64,000 bases of DNA, taken from Alicycliphilus denitrificans K601 (lineage in GTDB: Bacteria > Pseudomonadota > Gammaproteobacteria > Burkholderiales > Burkholderiaceae_C). Numbering within the stretch: position 1 is the first letter of the stretch; each line of letters begins with the position of its first letter. Both the position numbers and the translations under genes were made by a program. Positions 44,700 to 55,806 of this stretch are shown piece by piece. A model generated the notes under the pieces. It saw only the letters and a list, made by a program, of their open reading frames with translations, had not been told where the DNA came from and made no database searches. Where the stretch lies: contig NC_015422.1 of NCBI RefSeq assembly GCF_000204645.1, positions 2,001,001 through 2,065,000 of the forward strand. Reading direction: 5' to 3'.

Positions 44700-45799
44700 A
44701 ACTACTGGGTTCAGAAGATTTGCACCCCGCCCTGGGGCGTGTCGGCGCGCGGCGCCGTCAGGCTCTCGGGCGTTGCCCCGTGCTTCGTGCCGAATCACGG
44801 CCATGCGGCGTCGATCCTTCACGCAACTGCGGCCCTGATCGCAGATCCGGGCCTGCGCGCTGCGCTTGCTAATACCGGCTGTGCCTGGGTGGCGCGGTGT
44901 GGCGGCTTGTTGCTTCTCCATCGTGCCACGGCGTTCTCGCCGTGCAAGGGCGGCGCGTGCTCGCACTCTTGCGGCCTGCGGCCGTCGTTGACCCTTGACT
45001 GCTTGCGCTGCGCAGTGCCCCGAAAGGGTCGGGCAATTCCGCCCGGCAACCTTTCAGGAGCTCACCATGAACAACGCACTCATCACTGACGAGCAGCGCA
45101 TCGTGCTGCTGTCGGAATCCAGCCTGCGCTCTGACGACTCGGCGTGATGCCTTCGCGCCCCTAACGGGGCGTTGCGCGCTTTGCTTGTCTCCAGGGGAAA
45201 GCCCTGCGGGCTATCCCCGCCGCGCGAGCTTGGCGCCCCTCAAAGGCCGCCGAGCCGGCTTCCCGATGCCTGGAGCATGAGCTTGTGCATCGAGCCTTGA
45301 AGTCCGGGCGTCCCCGGCCAGGAAACATGGCCGGTCGCGCTGTCGTGCTGCGCATCGAACCCCCTGCGGGGTTTCGCCCCTGTCGGGCTTCCATCATTCC
45401 CTCGCGCTGATCGGCTGACGCCTCCGGCCCGGCTTCCAGCTTCGGGCCTGCGCGCTTCGCTTGCCGTGCGGTCGGCGCATGGGGAAGGCCGTTGCCTTGT
45501 CCAGCCGTCTCCCCTGACTTCATCACCTTGTCCGCGACTGTAGCCCGCTCCCGTGCGCCGTCAAGGCGCGCAGGGCCGTGTCCTCGCTGCGCTGCGGGCC
45601 GCACCAACCCTGCGCTTGCCTCCTTGACGGCCCCCGTCCGCGCGCTCCTGACCGTCGCGGGCGATGAACTCAGGAAAGACGGTGGCAACAGGGCCAACCA
45701 GGTTCCTCGTGCCGACCGCACCGAACAGCCGAAAGGCTGGGCTCCGAATCTAGGAATCCGGTGTGCGGTTTTCTTCAACAACCAAGTCAGGAGAAAGAC
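44700..45799. other. Relic of another ICE/plasmid backbone
   Basis: About 1.1 kb without a full gene. It has the short GC-rich segments and leader style of the ICE maintenance block. It includes a 26-codon frame (45067-45147, after CAGGAG) that starts MNNALITDEQR and may be the start of a DUF2958-type gene now broken. It runs into a DUF932 leader (AGGAGAAAGAC then ATG 45800). It appears to be foreign backbone carried in with the chromate segment. Confidence 0.5.
45067..45147 (+). pseudogene. Truncated DUF2958-like gene start
   Basis: A 26-codon frame after CAGGAGCTCACC. The first eleven residues resemble the N-terminus of DUF2958 proteins of plasmids; after about 15 codons the resemblance ends and a stop follows. 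Low confidence in the family. Confidence 0.35.
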
Positions 45800-46393
45800 A
45801 TGCTTGCATCCCGTTTTGCTTCCCATTCCCCGGCGCTGCGTTCCGATTACCCCTTGTCGGATGACCAAATCCGGCGCGTGGCCCCGTCCATCTTTGCGGA
45901 TGCCCCGCATGAGAGCCGTTCCGAGCGGTACAGCTACATGGCACTACGGCCAGGCGACACGTTGGTCGTTTGGAAACTGGATCGGCTCGGGCGCGACCTG
46001 CGCCATCTGATCAATACCGTCCATGACCTGACCGGACGCGGCATCGGCCTCAAGGTGCTGACCGGGCACGGCGCGGCCATTGACACCACGACCGCCGCCG
46101 GCAAGCTGGTCTTCGGTATCTTCGCCGCGCTGGCCGAGTTCGAGCGCGAGTTGATCGCCGAGCGCACCGTGGCGGGCCTGGCCTCAGCACGGGCACGCGG
46201 CCGGAAAGGCGGCCGGCCGTTCAAGATGACCGCCGCCAAGCTGCGGCTGGCGATGGCGGCAATGGGGCAGTCAGAGACCAAGGTCGGCGACCTGTGCCAG
46301 GAACTTGGCATCACGCGGCAGACCCTGTATCGGCATATTTCACCCAAGGGCGAGCTACGTCCAGATGGCGAGAAGCTACTCAGCCGAATTTGA
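45800..46393 (+). CDS. DUF932-TniR chimeric reading frame (3' part of tniR)
   Basis: A 197-residue in-frame fusion. Codons 1-46 are the N-terminus of a DUF932 protein (up to SERYSY), close to but distinct from the ICE copy at 2308. From codon 48 the frame is the C-terminal three quarters of TniR: the GDTLVVWKLDRLGRDLRHLI core, AEFERELIAERT, and the C-terminal helix-turn-helix (LCQELGITRQTLYRHIS). The catalytic serine is missing, being encoded at 33867. The DUF932 ribosome site (AGGAG) would drive expression, so a protein able to bind res but unable to cut it may be made. Confidence 0.85.
   Translation: MLASRFASHSPALRSDYPLSDDQIRRVAPSIFADAPHESRSERYSYMALRPGDTLVVWKLDRLGRDLRHLINTVHDLTGRGIGLKVLTGHGAAIDTTTAAGKLVFGIFAALAEFERELIAERTVAGLASARARGRKGGRPFKMTAAKLRLAMAAMGQSETKVGDLCQELGITRQTLYRHISPKGELRPDGEKLLSRI
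45940..45948 (+). repeat. 9-bp direct repeat, right side of tniR insert
   Basis: GGCACTACG, the second copy of the tniR repeat. Its codon phase matches the left copy, so recombination between them restores K-A-L-R-P-G-D-T. Confidence 0.85.
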
Positions 46394-46431
46394 TGCCGAC
46401 ATGAGGCGACGTAGCGAAAGCGTGGTTTGTC

Positions 46432-46635
46432 TCAATTTGACGGCGGCGAACCGCAAGCGTTCGGTTCGCCGCTCGTTTCGGTCGCAGTGCTGGCCCGCGC
46501 CTGGAAACGTTGATAACACTCCAGCCCGCAGAAGTGCTCGACGTACTCCGCGCCTTCCGGTGTGAAGGCGGCATCGAGCGGAATTTCCTTGCAGCACACG
46601 CAGCAACTGGTGGCGGTCGGATCATTTGCATTCAT
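46432..46635 (-). CDS. DUF3330 small zinc-ribbon-like protein
   Basis: A 67-residue protein beginning [20 protein letters not shown]. Two cysteine clusters (CCVCC and [10 protein letters not shown]) suggest a zinc site. It is the DUF3330 protein that follows urf2 in Tn21- and Tn5053-type mercury transposons. The function is unknown. It lies between the end of the tniR remnant and the mer operon. Confidence 0.8.
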   Translation of the reverse strand: MNANDPTATSCCVCCKEIPLDAAFTPEGAEYVEHFCGLECYQRFQARASTATETSGEPNACGSPPSN

Positions 46636-46771
46636 GGTGGCACCCCTCCATTGACTGACGAAGACGGCGAATGCCGCCGCCGGCATCGGCTTTGCGAACA
46701 GAAAGCCTTGCCCGCGCTCGAACGCTTGGGCCCTCCGCCGTAGTCCATCCATCCGGCCGGGAAGCGCTCAT
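46636..46771 (-). pseudogene. Collapsed urf2 (EAL domain) remnant
   Basis: The first codons [11 protein letters not shown] match the start of urf2, the EAL-domain gene of Tn21-type mer regions. They are followed after a few bases by its last 25 or so codons ([20 protein letters not shown]) in another frame. Almost the whole EAL domain is deleted. The start overlaps the merE stop. Confidence 0.75.
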
Positions 46772-47004
46772 GATCTTTCCCTGAATGCCCGCAACGCCCG
46801 CGCCAGTGACAGAAGAAACAGGCCGGTCAAACCGAGCGCCGTGATGACCCAATACTCGACAAGGAATGCACCGGCGGTTGTGCCGGCCAGCACGGCAGCG
46901 AGGATGGACAGGTGGCAGGGGCAAGTCAGCACGGCCAGCGTGCCCCACAGGTAGCCGGTGAACGGTTTGTGCGTCTCGGCCGGCATGCGCTCGGGGCTGT
47001 TCAT
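46768..47004 (-). CDS. merE: MerE mercury transport protein
   Basis: A 78-residue membrane protein with two helices and the CPCH motif (about residues 28-31) that distinguishes MerE. It is thought to import Hg(II) or organomercury. It overlaps merD by 4 bases and closes the mer operon. Confidence 0.92.
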   Translation of the reverse strand: MNSPERMPAETHKPFTGYLWGTLAVLTCPCHLSILAAVLAGTTAGAFLVEYWVITALGLTGLFLLSLARALRAFRERS

Positions 47005-47366
47005 GGCAAACTCTCCGCATGCTGTGCCGGCGCGGTCGGCATGGCGGCCAACTGCACTTCCAGATTGGCCAACGCTTCGCGCCGGCGTTCGACGAACTGA
47101 CGCAGCACAGCAAGCTGCGCGGCAGTTTCATCGCAGTTCGCCGCATCCAGCGCCCGGCACAGCCGCGCCAATGCGCCGAGGCCGATGCCCGCCTCGAAGG
47201 CGGCCCGCACGAAGCACAGTCGCTGCAAGGCGGCGTCATCGAACAGGCCGTAGCCACCCGTGGTGCAGGCGACTGGCCGCAGCAATCCACGCAGCAGGTA
47301 ATCGCGCACGATATGCACACTCACCCCGGCATCAAAGGCCAACCGGGACACCGTGTAGGCGTTCAT
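47001..47366 (-). CDS. merD: MerD secondary regulator
   Basis: A 121-residue MerR-like protein. Its N-terminal helix-turn-helix ([20 protein letters not shown]) aligns with MerR; it lacks the MerR cysteine triad. It down-regulates the mer promoter after mercury is cleared. ATG 47366 gives the known length; the longer frame overlaps the merA end. Confidence 0.92.
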   Translation of the reverse strand: MNAYTVSRLAFDAGVSVHIVRDYLLRGLLRPVACTTGGYGLFDDAALQRLCFVRAAFEAGIGLGALARLCRALDAANCDETAAQLAVLRQFVERRREALANLEVQLAAMPTAPAQHAESLP

Positions 47367-47383
47367 CGAACACCTCCTTTTCC

Positions 47384-49533
<2,150 letters not shown>

Positions 49534-49560
49534 GTGTCGCTCCCGAGTTCGGTTAACGGA

Positions 49561-49836
49561 TCAGCGTTTGAGGCTGGACGGATAGCCCGCGTCCTCGGTC
49601 GCCTTGGTCAACTTCTGGACGTTGGTCTTGGCATCGTCGAAGGTGACGACGGCCTGGCGCTTGTCGAAACTTACGTCGGTCTTGCTCACGCCCTCAACCT
49701 TGGAAAGCGCGTGCTTGACAGTGATCGGGCAAGAGGCGCAGGTCATGCCAGGCACGGACAGCGTGACGGTCTGAGTGGCGGCGAACACGGGGGCAACGAA
49801 AGCGGCGAGAGCGAGGGAGGCAAACAGCTTTTTCAT
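49561..49836 (-). CDS. merP: MerP periplasmic mercury-binding protein
   Basis: A 91-residue protein: signal peptide (residues 1-19), then a single heavy-metal-associated domain with GMTCASC (C33, C36). It passes periplasmic Hg(II) to MerT. The start is ATG 49836, 13 bases after merT. Confidence 0.96.
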   Translation of the reverse strand: MKKLFASLALAAFVAPVFAATQTVTLSVPGMTCASCPITVKHALSKVEGVSKTDVSFDKRQAVVTFDDAKTNVQKLTKATEDAGYPSSLKR

Positions 49837-49849
49837 GATGAACTCCTGA

Positions 49850-50200
49850 TTAGTAGAAAAATGGCATGACGTAGGGAAAACCAAGCGCGACCAAGACCAA
49901 CACGGCGACGAACCAGAAAATGAGCTTGTAGGTGGTGCGCACTTGCGGAATCGCGCACACCTCGCCCGGCTTGCAGGCTGCGGTCGGTCGGACGATGCGC
50001 CGCCAGGCAAAGAACAGTGCAACCAGCGCCGCGCCGATGAAGATCGGCCGATACGGCTCCAATACCGTCAGGTTGCCGATCCAAGCGCCGCTGAACCCCA
50101 AGGTGACCAGAACCAGCGGCCCCAGGCAGCAGGCCGAGGCGAGGATGGCAGCCAGCCCGCCGGCGAAGAGCGCCCCGCGCCCGTTTTGTGGTTCAGACAT
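49850..50200 (-). CDS. merT: MerT mercury transporter
   Basis: A 116-residue inner membrane protein with three helices. Cysteine pair CC (C24, C25) lies in helix 1 and C76/C82 in the cytoplasmic loop, the canonical relay that delivers Hg(II) to MerA. It is the first gene of the mer transcript. Confidence 0.96.
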   Translation of the reverse strand: MSEPQNGRGALFAGGLAAILASACCLGPLVLVTLGFSGAWIGNLTVLEPYRPIFIGAALVALFFAWRRIVRPTAACKPGEVCAIPQVRTTYKLIFWFVAVLVLVALGFPYVMPFFY

Positions 50201-50235
50201 GCGCGTGTCCTTTCGAATTTAAATTGGATAGCGTA

Positions 50236-50266
50236 ACCTTACTTCCGTAGTCATGTACGGAGTCAA
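50236..50266 (-). promoter_or_regulatory. mer promoter with MerR operator
   Basis: On the minus strand TTGACT (50266-50261) and TAAGGT (50241-50236) are separated by 19 bp, the over-long spacer typical of MerR-activated promoters. The dyad between and around them (ACTTCCGTA / TGTACGGAGT on the plus strand, 50241-50263) is the MerR site. MerR is transcribed divergently from the same region. Confidence 0.93.
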
Positions 50267-50271
50267 GCAAT

Positions 50272-50706
50272 ATGGAAAACAATTTGGAAAATCTGACCAT
50301 CGGCGTTTTCGCCAAGGCGGCCGGGGTCAACGTAGAGACCATCCGGTTCTATCAGCGCAAGGGCTTGTTGCCGGAGCCGGACAAGCCTTACGGCAGCATC
50401 CGCCGCTATGGCGAGGCGGATGTAACGCGGGTGCGGTTCGTGAAATCAGCCCAGCGGCTGGGCTTCAGTCTGGATGAAATAGCCGAACTGCTGCGGCTGG
50501 AGGATGGCACCCATTGCGAGGAAGCCAGTAGTCTGGCCGAGCACAAGCTCAAGGACGTGCGCGAAAAAATGACTGACTTGGCGCGTATGGAGTCGGTGCT
50601 TTCCGAACTTGTGTGTGCCTGCCACCTGCGGCAGGGGAATGTTTCTTGCCCGCTGATTGCTTCACTGCAAGGGAAGAAAGAACCGCGCAGTACCGACGCG
50701 GTGTAG
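50272..50706 (+). CDS. merR: MerR mercury-responsive regulator
   Basis: A 144-residue regulator with an N-terminal winged helix ([20 protein letters not shown]) and the three Hg-binding cysteines C82, C117 and C126. It represses and, with Hg(II), activates the divergent merTPCADE operon by untwisting the long-spacer promoter. Confidence 0.96.
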   Translation: MENNLENLTIGVFAKAAGVNVETIRFYQRKGLLPEPDKPYGSIRRYGEADVTRVRFVKSAQRLGFSLDEIAELLRLEDGTHCEEASSLAEHKLKDVREKMTDLARMESVLSELVCACHLRQGNVSCPLIASLQGKKEPRSTDAV

Positions 50707-50721
50707 CCAAGGGAACTACGC

Positions 50722-50759
50722 CTAAGCGTGCTTTATTTTCCGTTTTCTGAGGTGACGTC
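50722..50759 (-). repeat. Relic Tn21-type mer-end inverted repeat
   Basis: The inner 30 bases (CTAAGCGTGCTTTATTTTCC then GTTTTCTGAG) match the outer transposon's right repeat with one difference. The terminal eight bases are GTGACGTC where ACGACCCC is expected. It lies 15 bases after merR, where the mer end of a Tn21-like transposon would be. Confidence 0.85.
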
Positions 50760-50799
50760 AACCGTCAGAAAAAACCGTGCGGCCGACTTTTGATAATTC

Positions 50800-50824
50800 G
50801 TGCTATCGCCTTCTGAAAATGACA
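50800..50824 (-). repeat. 25-bp inverted repeat, mer end
   Basis: Reads GTGCTATCGCCTTCTGAAAA then TGACA, the inverse of the tni-end repeat with four differences. Tn21-type tnpR sequence begins at once after it. Confidence 0.85.
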
Positions 50825-51279
50825 CTTCAGGCAAGGACACACAACGTCCCGAACTTGAAAGGCTGCTGGCCTTTGTGCGCGAGGGCGACACCGTGGTGGT
50901 GCACAGCATGGACAGGTTGGCACGCAATCTCGATGACCTGCGCCGCATCGTTCAGGGGCTGACACAACGGGGCGTGCGGATGGAGTTTGTCAAAGAAGGG
51001 CTGGCGTTCACCGGCGATGACTCACCGATGGCCAATTTGATGCTGTCGGTCATGGGGGCTTTTGCGGAGTTCGAGCGCGCACTGATCCGCGAACGCCAGC
51101 GCGAGGGAATCGTGCTGGCCAAGCAGCGCGGTGCCTACCGGGGACGAAAGAAATCGCTGAACAGCGAACAAATTGCCAAGTTGAAACAGCGAGTCGCGGC
51201 AGGCGATCAAAAAACCTTGGTGGCCCGTGACTTCGGCATCAGTCGCGAAACCTTGTACCAGTACCTGCGGGAAGACTGA
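50824..51279 (+). pseudogene. tnpR: Tn21-type resolvase tnpR, 5' truncated
   Basis: The frame matches Tn21 TnpR from about residue 35 (SGKDTQRPELERLLAFVREG) to the C-terminal helix-turn-helix ([15 protein letters not shown]). The first 34 or so residues, with the catalytic serine and the upstream res site, are missing: the Tn402-type repeat abuts the remaining part. A GTG at 50800 inside that repeat could start a short hybrid, which would be catalytically dead. Confidence 0.88.
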
Positions 51280-51281
51280 TC

Positions 51282-54255
51282 ATGCCGCGCCGCTCAATCC
51301 TGTCCGCCACCGAGCGCGAAAGCCTGCTGGCACTACCAGATGCCAAAGACGAACTGATACGGCACTACACGTTCAACGAAACCGACCTATCGGTGATCCG
51401 CCAGCGTCGCGGCGCTGCGAATCGATTGGGCTTCGCCGTGCAGCTTTGCTACTTGCGATTCCCTGGCATCTTCTTGGGCATCGATGAGCCTCCGTTTCCG
51501 CCCCTGTTGCGCATGGTGGCCGCACAACTCAAGGTGCCGGTGGAAAGTTGGAACGATTACGGCCAGCGCGAGCAGACGCGGCGGGAGCACTTGGTCGAGC
51601 TGCAAACGGTGTTCGGGTTCAAGCCCTTCACCATGAGTCACTACCGGCAAGCCGTGCATACATTGACCGAGCTGGCCTTGCAGACCGATAAAGGGATTGT
51701 GCTGGCCAGCACCCTTGTCGAAAACCTGCGGCGGCAGAGCATCATCCTGCCCGCCATGAATGCCATCGAGCGCGCGAGCGCCGAGGCCATCACCCGTGCC
51801 AACCGGCGTATTTACGCGGCGTTGACCGATTCTTTGTTATCGCTCCACCGTCAGCGCCTGGACGAACTTCTCAAGCGCAAGGACGGCAGCAAATTGACGT
51901 GGCTGGCATGGCTGCGCCAGTCGCCCGTCAAGCCGAACTCTCGGCATATGCTTGAACACATCGAGCGCCTCAAGGCTTGGCAGGCGCTTGACCTTCCCGC
52001 AGGCATCGAGCGACAAGTTCACCAGAACCGCCTGCTCAAGATCGCCCGTGAGGGTGGGCAGATGACGCCTGCCGATCTGGCAAAGTTCGAGATGCAACGA
52101 CGCTATGCCACTCTGGTTTCGCTGGCCATTGAAGGTATGGCCACCGTCACCGACGAAATCATCGACCTGCACGACCGCATCATTGGCAAACTATTCAACG
52201 CCGCCAAGAACAAGCATCAGCAGCAGTTTCAGGCTTCCGGCAAGGCGATCAATGACAAGGTGCGGATGTATGGCCGCATCGGCCAAGCCTTGCTGGAAGC
52301 CAAACAGAGCGGCGGCGATCCGTTCGCCGCCATCGAGGCCGTAATGCCGTGGGATACCTTCGCCGCCAGCGTCACCGAGGCGCAAACGCTGGCGCGGCCT
52401 GCCGATTTTGATTTCCTGCACCATATCGGCGAGAGTTACGCCACGCTGCGCCGCTATGCGCCGCAGTTCCTGGACGTGCTCAAACTGCGCGCCGCGCCCA
52501 CCGCCAAGGGTGTGCTCGATGCCATCGACGTGCTGCGCGGCATGAACAGCGACAGCGCGCGCAAGGTGCCCGCCGATGCGCCAACCGCATTCATCAAGCC
52601 GCGCTGGGCAAAGCTGGTTCTGACCGACGAGGGTATTGACCGGCGTTACTACGAGTTATGCGCCCTGTCGGAGCTGAAGAACGCACTGCGCTCTGGTGAT
52701 GTTTGGGTGCAGGGTTCGCGCCAGTTCAAGGACTTCGACGAATACCTGGTGCCGATCGAGAAGTTCGCCACCCTGAAGCTGGCCAGCGAATTGCCACTGG
52801 CCGTGGCCACCGACTGCGACCAATATCTGCATGACCGACTGGAATTATTGGAGGCGCAACTCGCCACAGTCAACCGCATGGCGGCGACCAACGACTTGCC
52901 GGACGCCATCATCACCACTGCATCGGGCCTGAAGATCACGCCGCTGGACGCAGCGGTGCCAGACGCCGCGCAAGCCTTGATTGACCAGTCGGCGATGTTG
53001 CTGCCGCACCTCAAGATCACCGAGTTGCTGATGGAGGTCGATGAATGGACGGGCTTCACGCGCCACTTCACACACCTGAAGACCGGCGACACGGCCAAGG
53101 ACAAAACCTTGCTGATGACGACGATTCTGGCTGATGGTATCAATCTTGGGCTCACCAAGATGGCCGAGTCCTGCCCTGGCACCACCTACGCCAGGCTGTC
53201 TTGGCTGCAAGCCTGGCACGTTCGCGACGAAACCTATTCGACGGCGCTGGCCGAGCTGGTGAACGCACAGTTTCGACAACCCTTCGCCGGAAACTGGGGC
53301 GACGGCACCACGTCATCGTCGGACGGCCAGAACTTCCGAACCGGCAGCAAGGCAGAGAGCACCGGGCATATCAATCCGAAGTATGGAAGTAGCCCTGGGC
53401 GGACGTTCTATACCCATATCTCCGACCAATACGCGCCCTTCAGCGCCAAGGTGGTCAACGTCGGCTTGCGCGACTCGACCTATGTGCTCGATGGCCTGCT
53501 GTACCACGAGTCTGACTTGCGTATCGAGGATACACTACACCGACACGGCGGGCTTCACCGATCATGTGTTCGGCCTGATGCACTTTCTGGGATTCCGGTT
53601 CGCGCCGCGCATCCGCGACCTGGGCGACACCAAGCTGTTCATTCCCAAGGGCCATACTGCCTACGATGCACTCAAGCCGATGATTAGCAGCGACAGGCTG
53701 AACATCAAGGCTATTCGCGCTCATTGGGATGAAATCCTACGGCTGGCCACTTCGATCAAGCAGGGCACGGTGACGGCCTCGCTGATGCTGCGCAAGCTCG
53801 GCAGCTATCCGCGCCAAAACGGCTTGGCCGTCGCCCTGCGCGAGCTGGGGCGCATCGAGCGCACGCTGTTCATTCTGGATTGGCTGCAAAGCGTGGAGCT
53901 GCGCCGCCGCGTCCATGCGGGGCTGAATAAGGGCGAGGCGCGCAACGCGCTGGCCAGGGCGGTCTTCTTCTACCGATTGGGTGAAATCCGCGACCGCAGT
54001 TTTGAGCAGCAGCGCTACCGGGCCAGCGGCCTCAATCTGGTGACGGCGGCCATCGTGTTGTGGAACACGGTCTATCTGGAGCGTGCCACCAGTGCTTTGC
54101 GTGCCCACGGCAAGGCGCTGGACGACACGTTGCTGCAATATCTGTCCCCGCTGGGGTGGGAGCATATCAACCTGACCGGCGATTACCTATGGCGCAGCAG
54201 TGCCAAGGTCGGTGCGGGGAAGTTCAGGCCATTGCGACCGCTGCCACCGGCTTAG
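51282..54255 (+). pseudogene. tnpA: Tn21-type transposase tnpA with frameshift
   Basis: The gene has the length of Tn21 TnpA (about 990 codons) but is split into two frames. Frame one runs from 51282 through [17 protein letters not shown], then continues out of phase. The conserved continuation [20 protein letters not shown] is one frame over and runs to 54255. The sequence GAGGATACACTACACC has one base more than expected, at about 53531-53532. It starts 2 bases after tnpR and ends inside the right inverted repeat. Either the gene is dead or the extra base is a sequencing error. Confidence 0.88.
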
Positions 54256-54288
54256 CGTGCTTTATTTTCCGTTTTCTGAGACGACCCC
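54251..54288 (-). repeat. Right 38-bp inverted repeat of outer transposon
   Basis: CTTAGCGTGCTTTATTTTCC and so on to ACGACCCC. It overlaps the last codons of tnpA. TTCTT follows at 54289-54293, matching the bases before the left end. Confidence 0.93.
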
Positions 54289-54402
54289 TTCTTCCTTGTG
54301 GCGCTTGCGAAAGCGGGTGTGCGTGGTGCGCATTCCTTGTCGCAGCGGACATGCCTTCGGCGTTCGACTAGGGGCCTTGCTCTCATTCCCAGGACGCCCG
54401 CC

Positions 54403-54849
54403 ATGACGGCTCCCTTGTTCAATTCCATCCCGCGGCTGCGGGCCACGCGCATCGCGTGCGCGGGAGGGGTGCTGCTTGCCCTGTGCGGCCAGGTCGCTTC
54501 TGCCGCCGACGTGCTGGTCGTGACCGACAGCCGCAATCCGGTGCAGTCCACGGCCGGCGTGCGCGTGATCGAGCTGGACCTGCCCGAGCGCATCGAGGCC
54601 GAGCTGGCGGCCGGTCTGCCCAATGACGCCAGCCGTGCAGCCACGCTCGTGCAGCAGCGGTTGCGCGATGGCGGACCGGCATTGCAGCGCCGCATCGGTA
54701 GCGCCTACCAGGGTGTGGCCGATGCCTGGGGGCTGGGCATCGCCAAGGTGCCCGCCGTGGTGGTCGATCGCCGCTACGTGGTCTACGGCGAGCCCGACGT
54801 GGCGCGCGCCCTGGCCCGCATCGAAGCCCATCGGAGGACGCAGCCATGA
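54403..54849 (+). CDS. TIGR03757 ICE protein (PFL_4709)
   Basis: A 148-residue exported protein with a signal peptide ending near VASAAD. It matches the TIGR03757/DUF1525 family (VLVVTDSRNPVQSTAGVRVI; KVPAVVVDRRYVVYG), comparable to TrbC/TraW-type assembly proteins. ATG 54403 follows CAGGACGCCCGCC. It is the first transfer gene after the transposon; because a terminator and the transposon now lie upstream, it needs its own promoter or read-through. Confidence 0.87.
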   Translation: MTAPLFNSIPRLRATRIACAGGVLLALCGQVASAADVLVVTDSRNPVQSTAGVRVIELDLPERIEAELAAGLPNDASRAATLVQQRLRDGGPALQRRIGSAYQGVADAWGLGIAKVPAVVVDRRYVVYGEPDVARALARIEAHRRTQP

Positions 54850-55796
54850 AGCGCCTGCTGTCGGCATCGTCGCGCCGCGCTCGCCTCGCCATCGCCTCGG
54901 TGCTGCTGGGCGGCGCGGCATCGAGCTTCGCGCTGAACACGGCCACCATCGTGTCCTCGGCCCTGTCGCCGGACTGCATCGAGTACCGCGTCGTCGGCAT
55001 CTGCTACTGGCTGTTCTGCACTTGGACGGGCTGCACCGTGCGCACGTCGGTGAAGGTGCGGCACTACGTGCCGGACGCGGTGGTATCGAGCTACAGCAAC
55101 ACCGGCGAGAACCCCTGGGTCGAGGTGCGCGCGATGAGCACGCCGAACCCGACTGCGCAGGCTGGCGGCGACGGCACGACGAACCACGACAACGAGAACA
55201 ACCTCGCCAAGTTCAAGAACGCCGACGTCATCGGCCACCCCGGCGGCTACGTGTTCAGCCAGTTCGCGAGTTCCTTCGGCTACTCGTGCGAGGGTGCGGG
55301 CACGGCCTTCATGCCGTACCTGCTCAGCACCCTGGACACCATCGCCTGGCGCTACAACATCCCGGAAGCCTTCTACCCCGAAGCGCTCATTCCGGGCCGG
55401 CGCGAGATCGGCACGCGTACCGGCCTGAACCTGTGGGGCAACGTGTACGCACGCGGGGGCTTTCTGCACCAGACCGATGACCACAAGAGCGGTGCCGTGG
55501 TCGCGCAGCGCGCGGGCGACGTCGTGACGCGGCGCAACCAGATCCACGTGTACCAACCGCTGCTTGCCAACAGCCGCGACGGCTACTGGCCGGCCGGTGC
55601 GCTGATGGAAACGGACGCCTCCACGGGCAAGTGGCAGCCGCTCACGCCCACGCTCTCGAACAGTTGCGTGGTCTTCCCGCACAGCGGAAGCCTCACGCAG
55701 GCCCAGCAGGGCGACTACGCCTGGGCGCTGTGGCGTCCCTATGCCTGTTGCCAGCGCCGCGGACAGGTCTTCCTCGGCAGCGTCGATTTCAACTGA
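54846..55796 (+). CDS. TIGR03756 ICE protein (PFL_4710, TraU-like)
   Basis: A 316-residue exported protein of the TIGR03756/TraU family, rich in cysteines (SPDCIEYRVVGICYWLFCTW and WRPYACCQRRGQ). The many cysteines probably form disulfides, perhaps made by the DsbA-like protein at 22482. TraU-type proteins act in pilus assembly and DNA transfer. It overlaps TIGR03757 by 4 bases. Confidence 0.88.
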   Translation: MKRLLSASSRRARLAIASVLLGGAASSFALNTATIVSSALSPDCIEYRVVGICYWLFCTWTGCTVRTSVKVRHYVPDAVVSSYSNTGENPWVEVRAMSTPNPTAQAGGDGTTNHDNENNLAKFKNADVIGHPGGYVFSQFASSFGYSCEGAGTAFMPYLLSTLDTIAWRYNIPEAFYPEALIPGRREIGTRTGLNLWGNVYARGGFLHQTDDHKSGAVVAQRAGDVVTRRNQIHVYQPLLANSRDGYWPAGALMETDASTGKWQPLTPTLSNSCVVFPHSGSLTQAQQGDYAWALWRPYACCQRRGQVFLGSVDFN

Positions 55797-55806
55797 GGTG
55801 CGCCCT

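Larger units (their letters stand above)
34037..45939. mobile_element. 11.9-kb resistance insert in tniR
   Basis: A segment that splits tniR at codon 56 and is bounded by the direct repeat GGCACTACG. It contains a TIGR02391 gene fragment, a phosphotransferase gene with a frameshift, a two-subunit ABC exporter, a chromate resistance cluster and, on the right, a piece of another ICE or plasmid backbone ending in a DUF932 gene. No transposase, integrase or terminal inverted repeat was found in it, so how it inserted is not clear. Confidence 0.8.

Noticed and set aside
34037..45939. Terminal inverted repeats of the tniR insert
   Set aside because: The insert begins ACATTGGACG and ends GCTACAT; beyond the ACAT direct repeat no convincing inverted repeat was found.
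50722..50759. A working right end for a separate Tn21-like mer transposon
   Set aside because: The outermost eight bases, which are needed for strand transfer, do not match the family; it is treated as a relic.
53500..53560. Programmed frameshifting in tnpA
   Set aside because: No slippery heptamer or downstream structure is evident, and Tn21-type transposases are not known to need frameshifting. A mutation or sequencing error is simpler.
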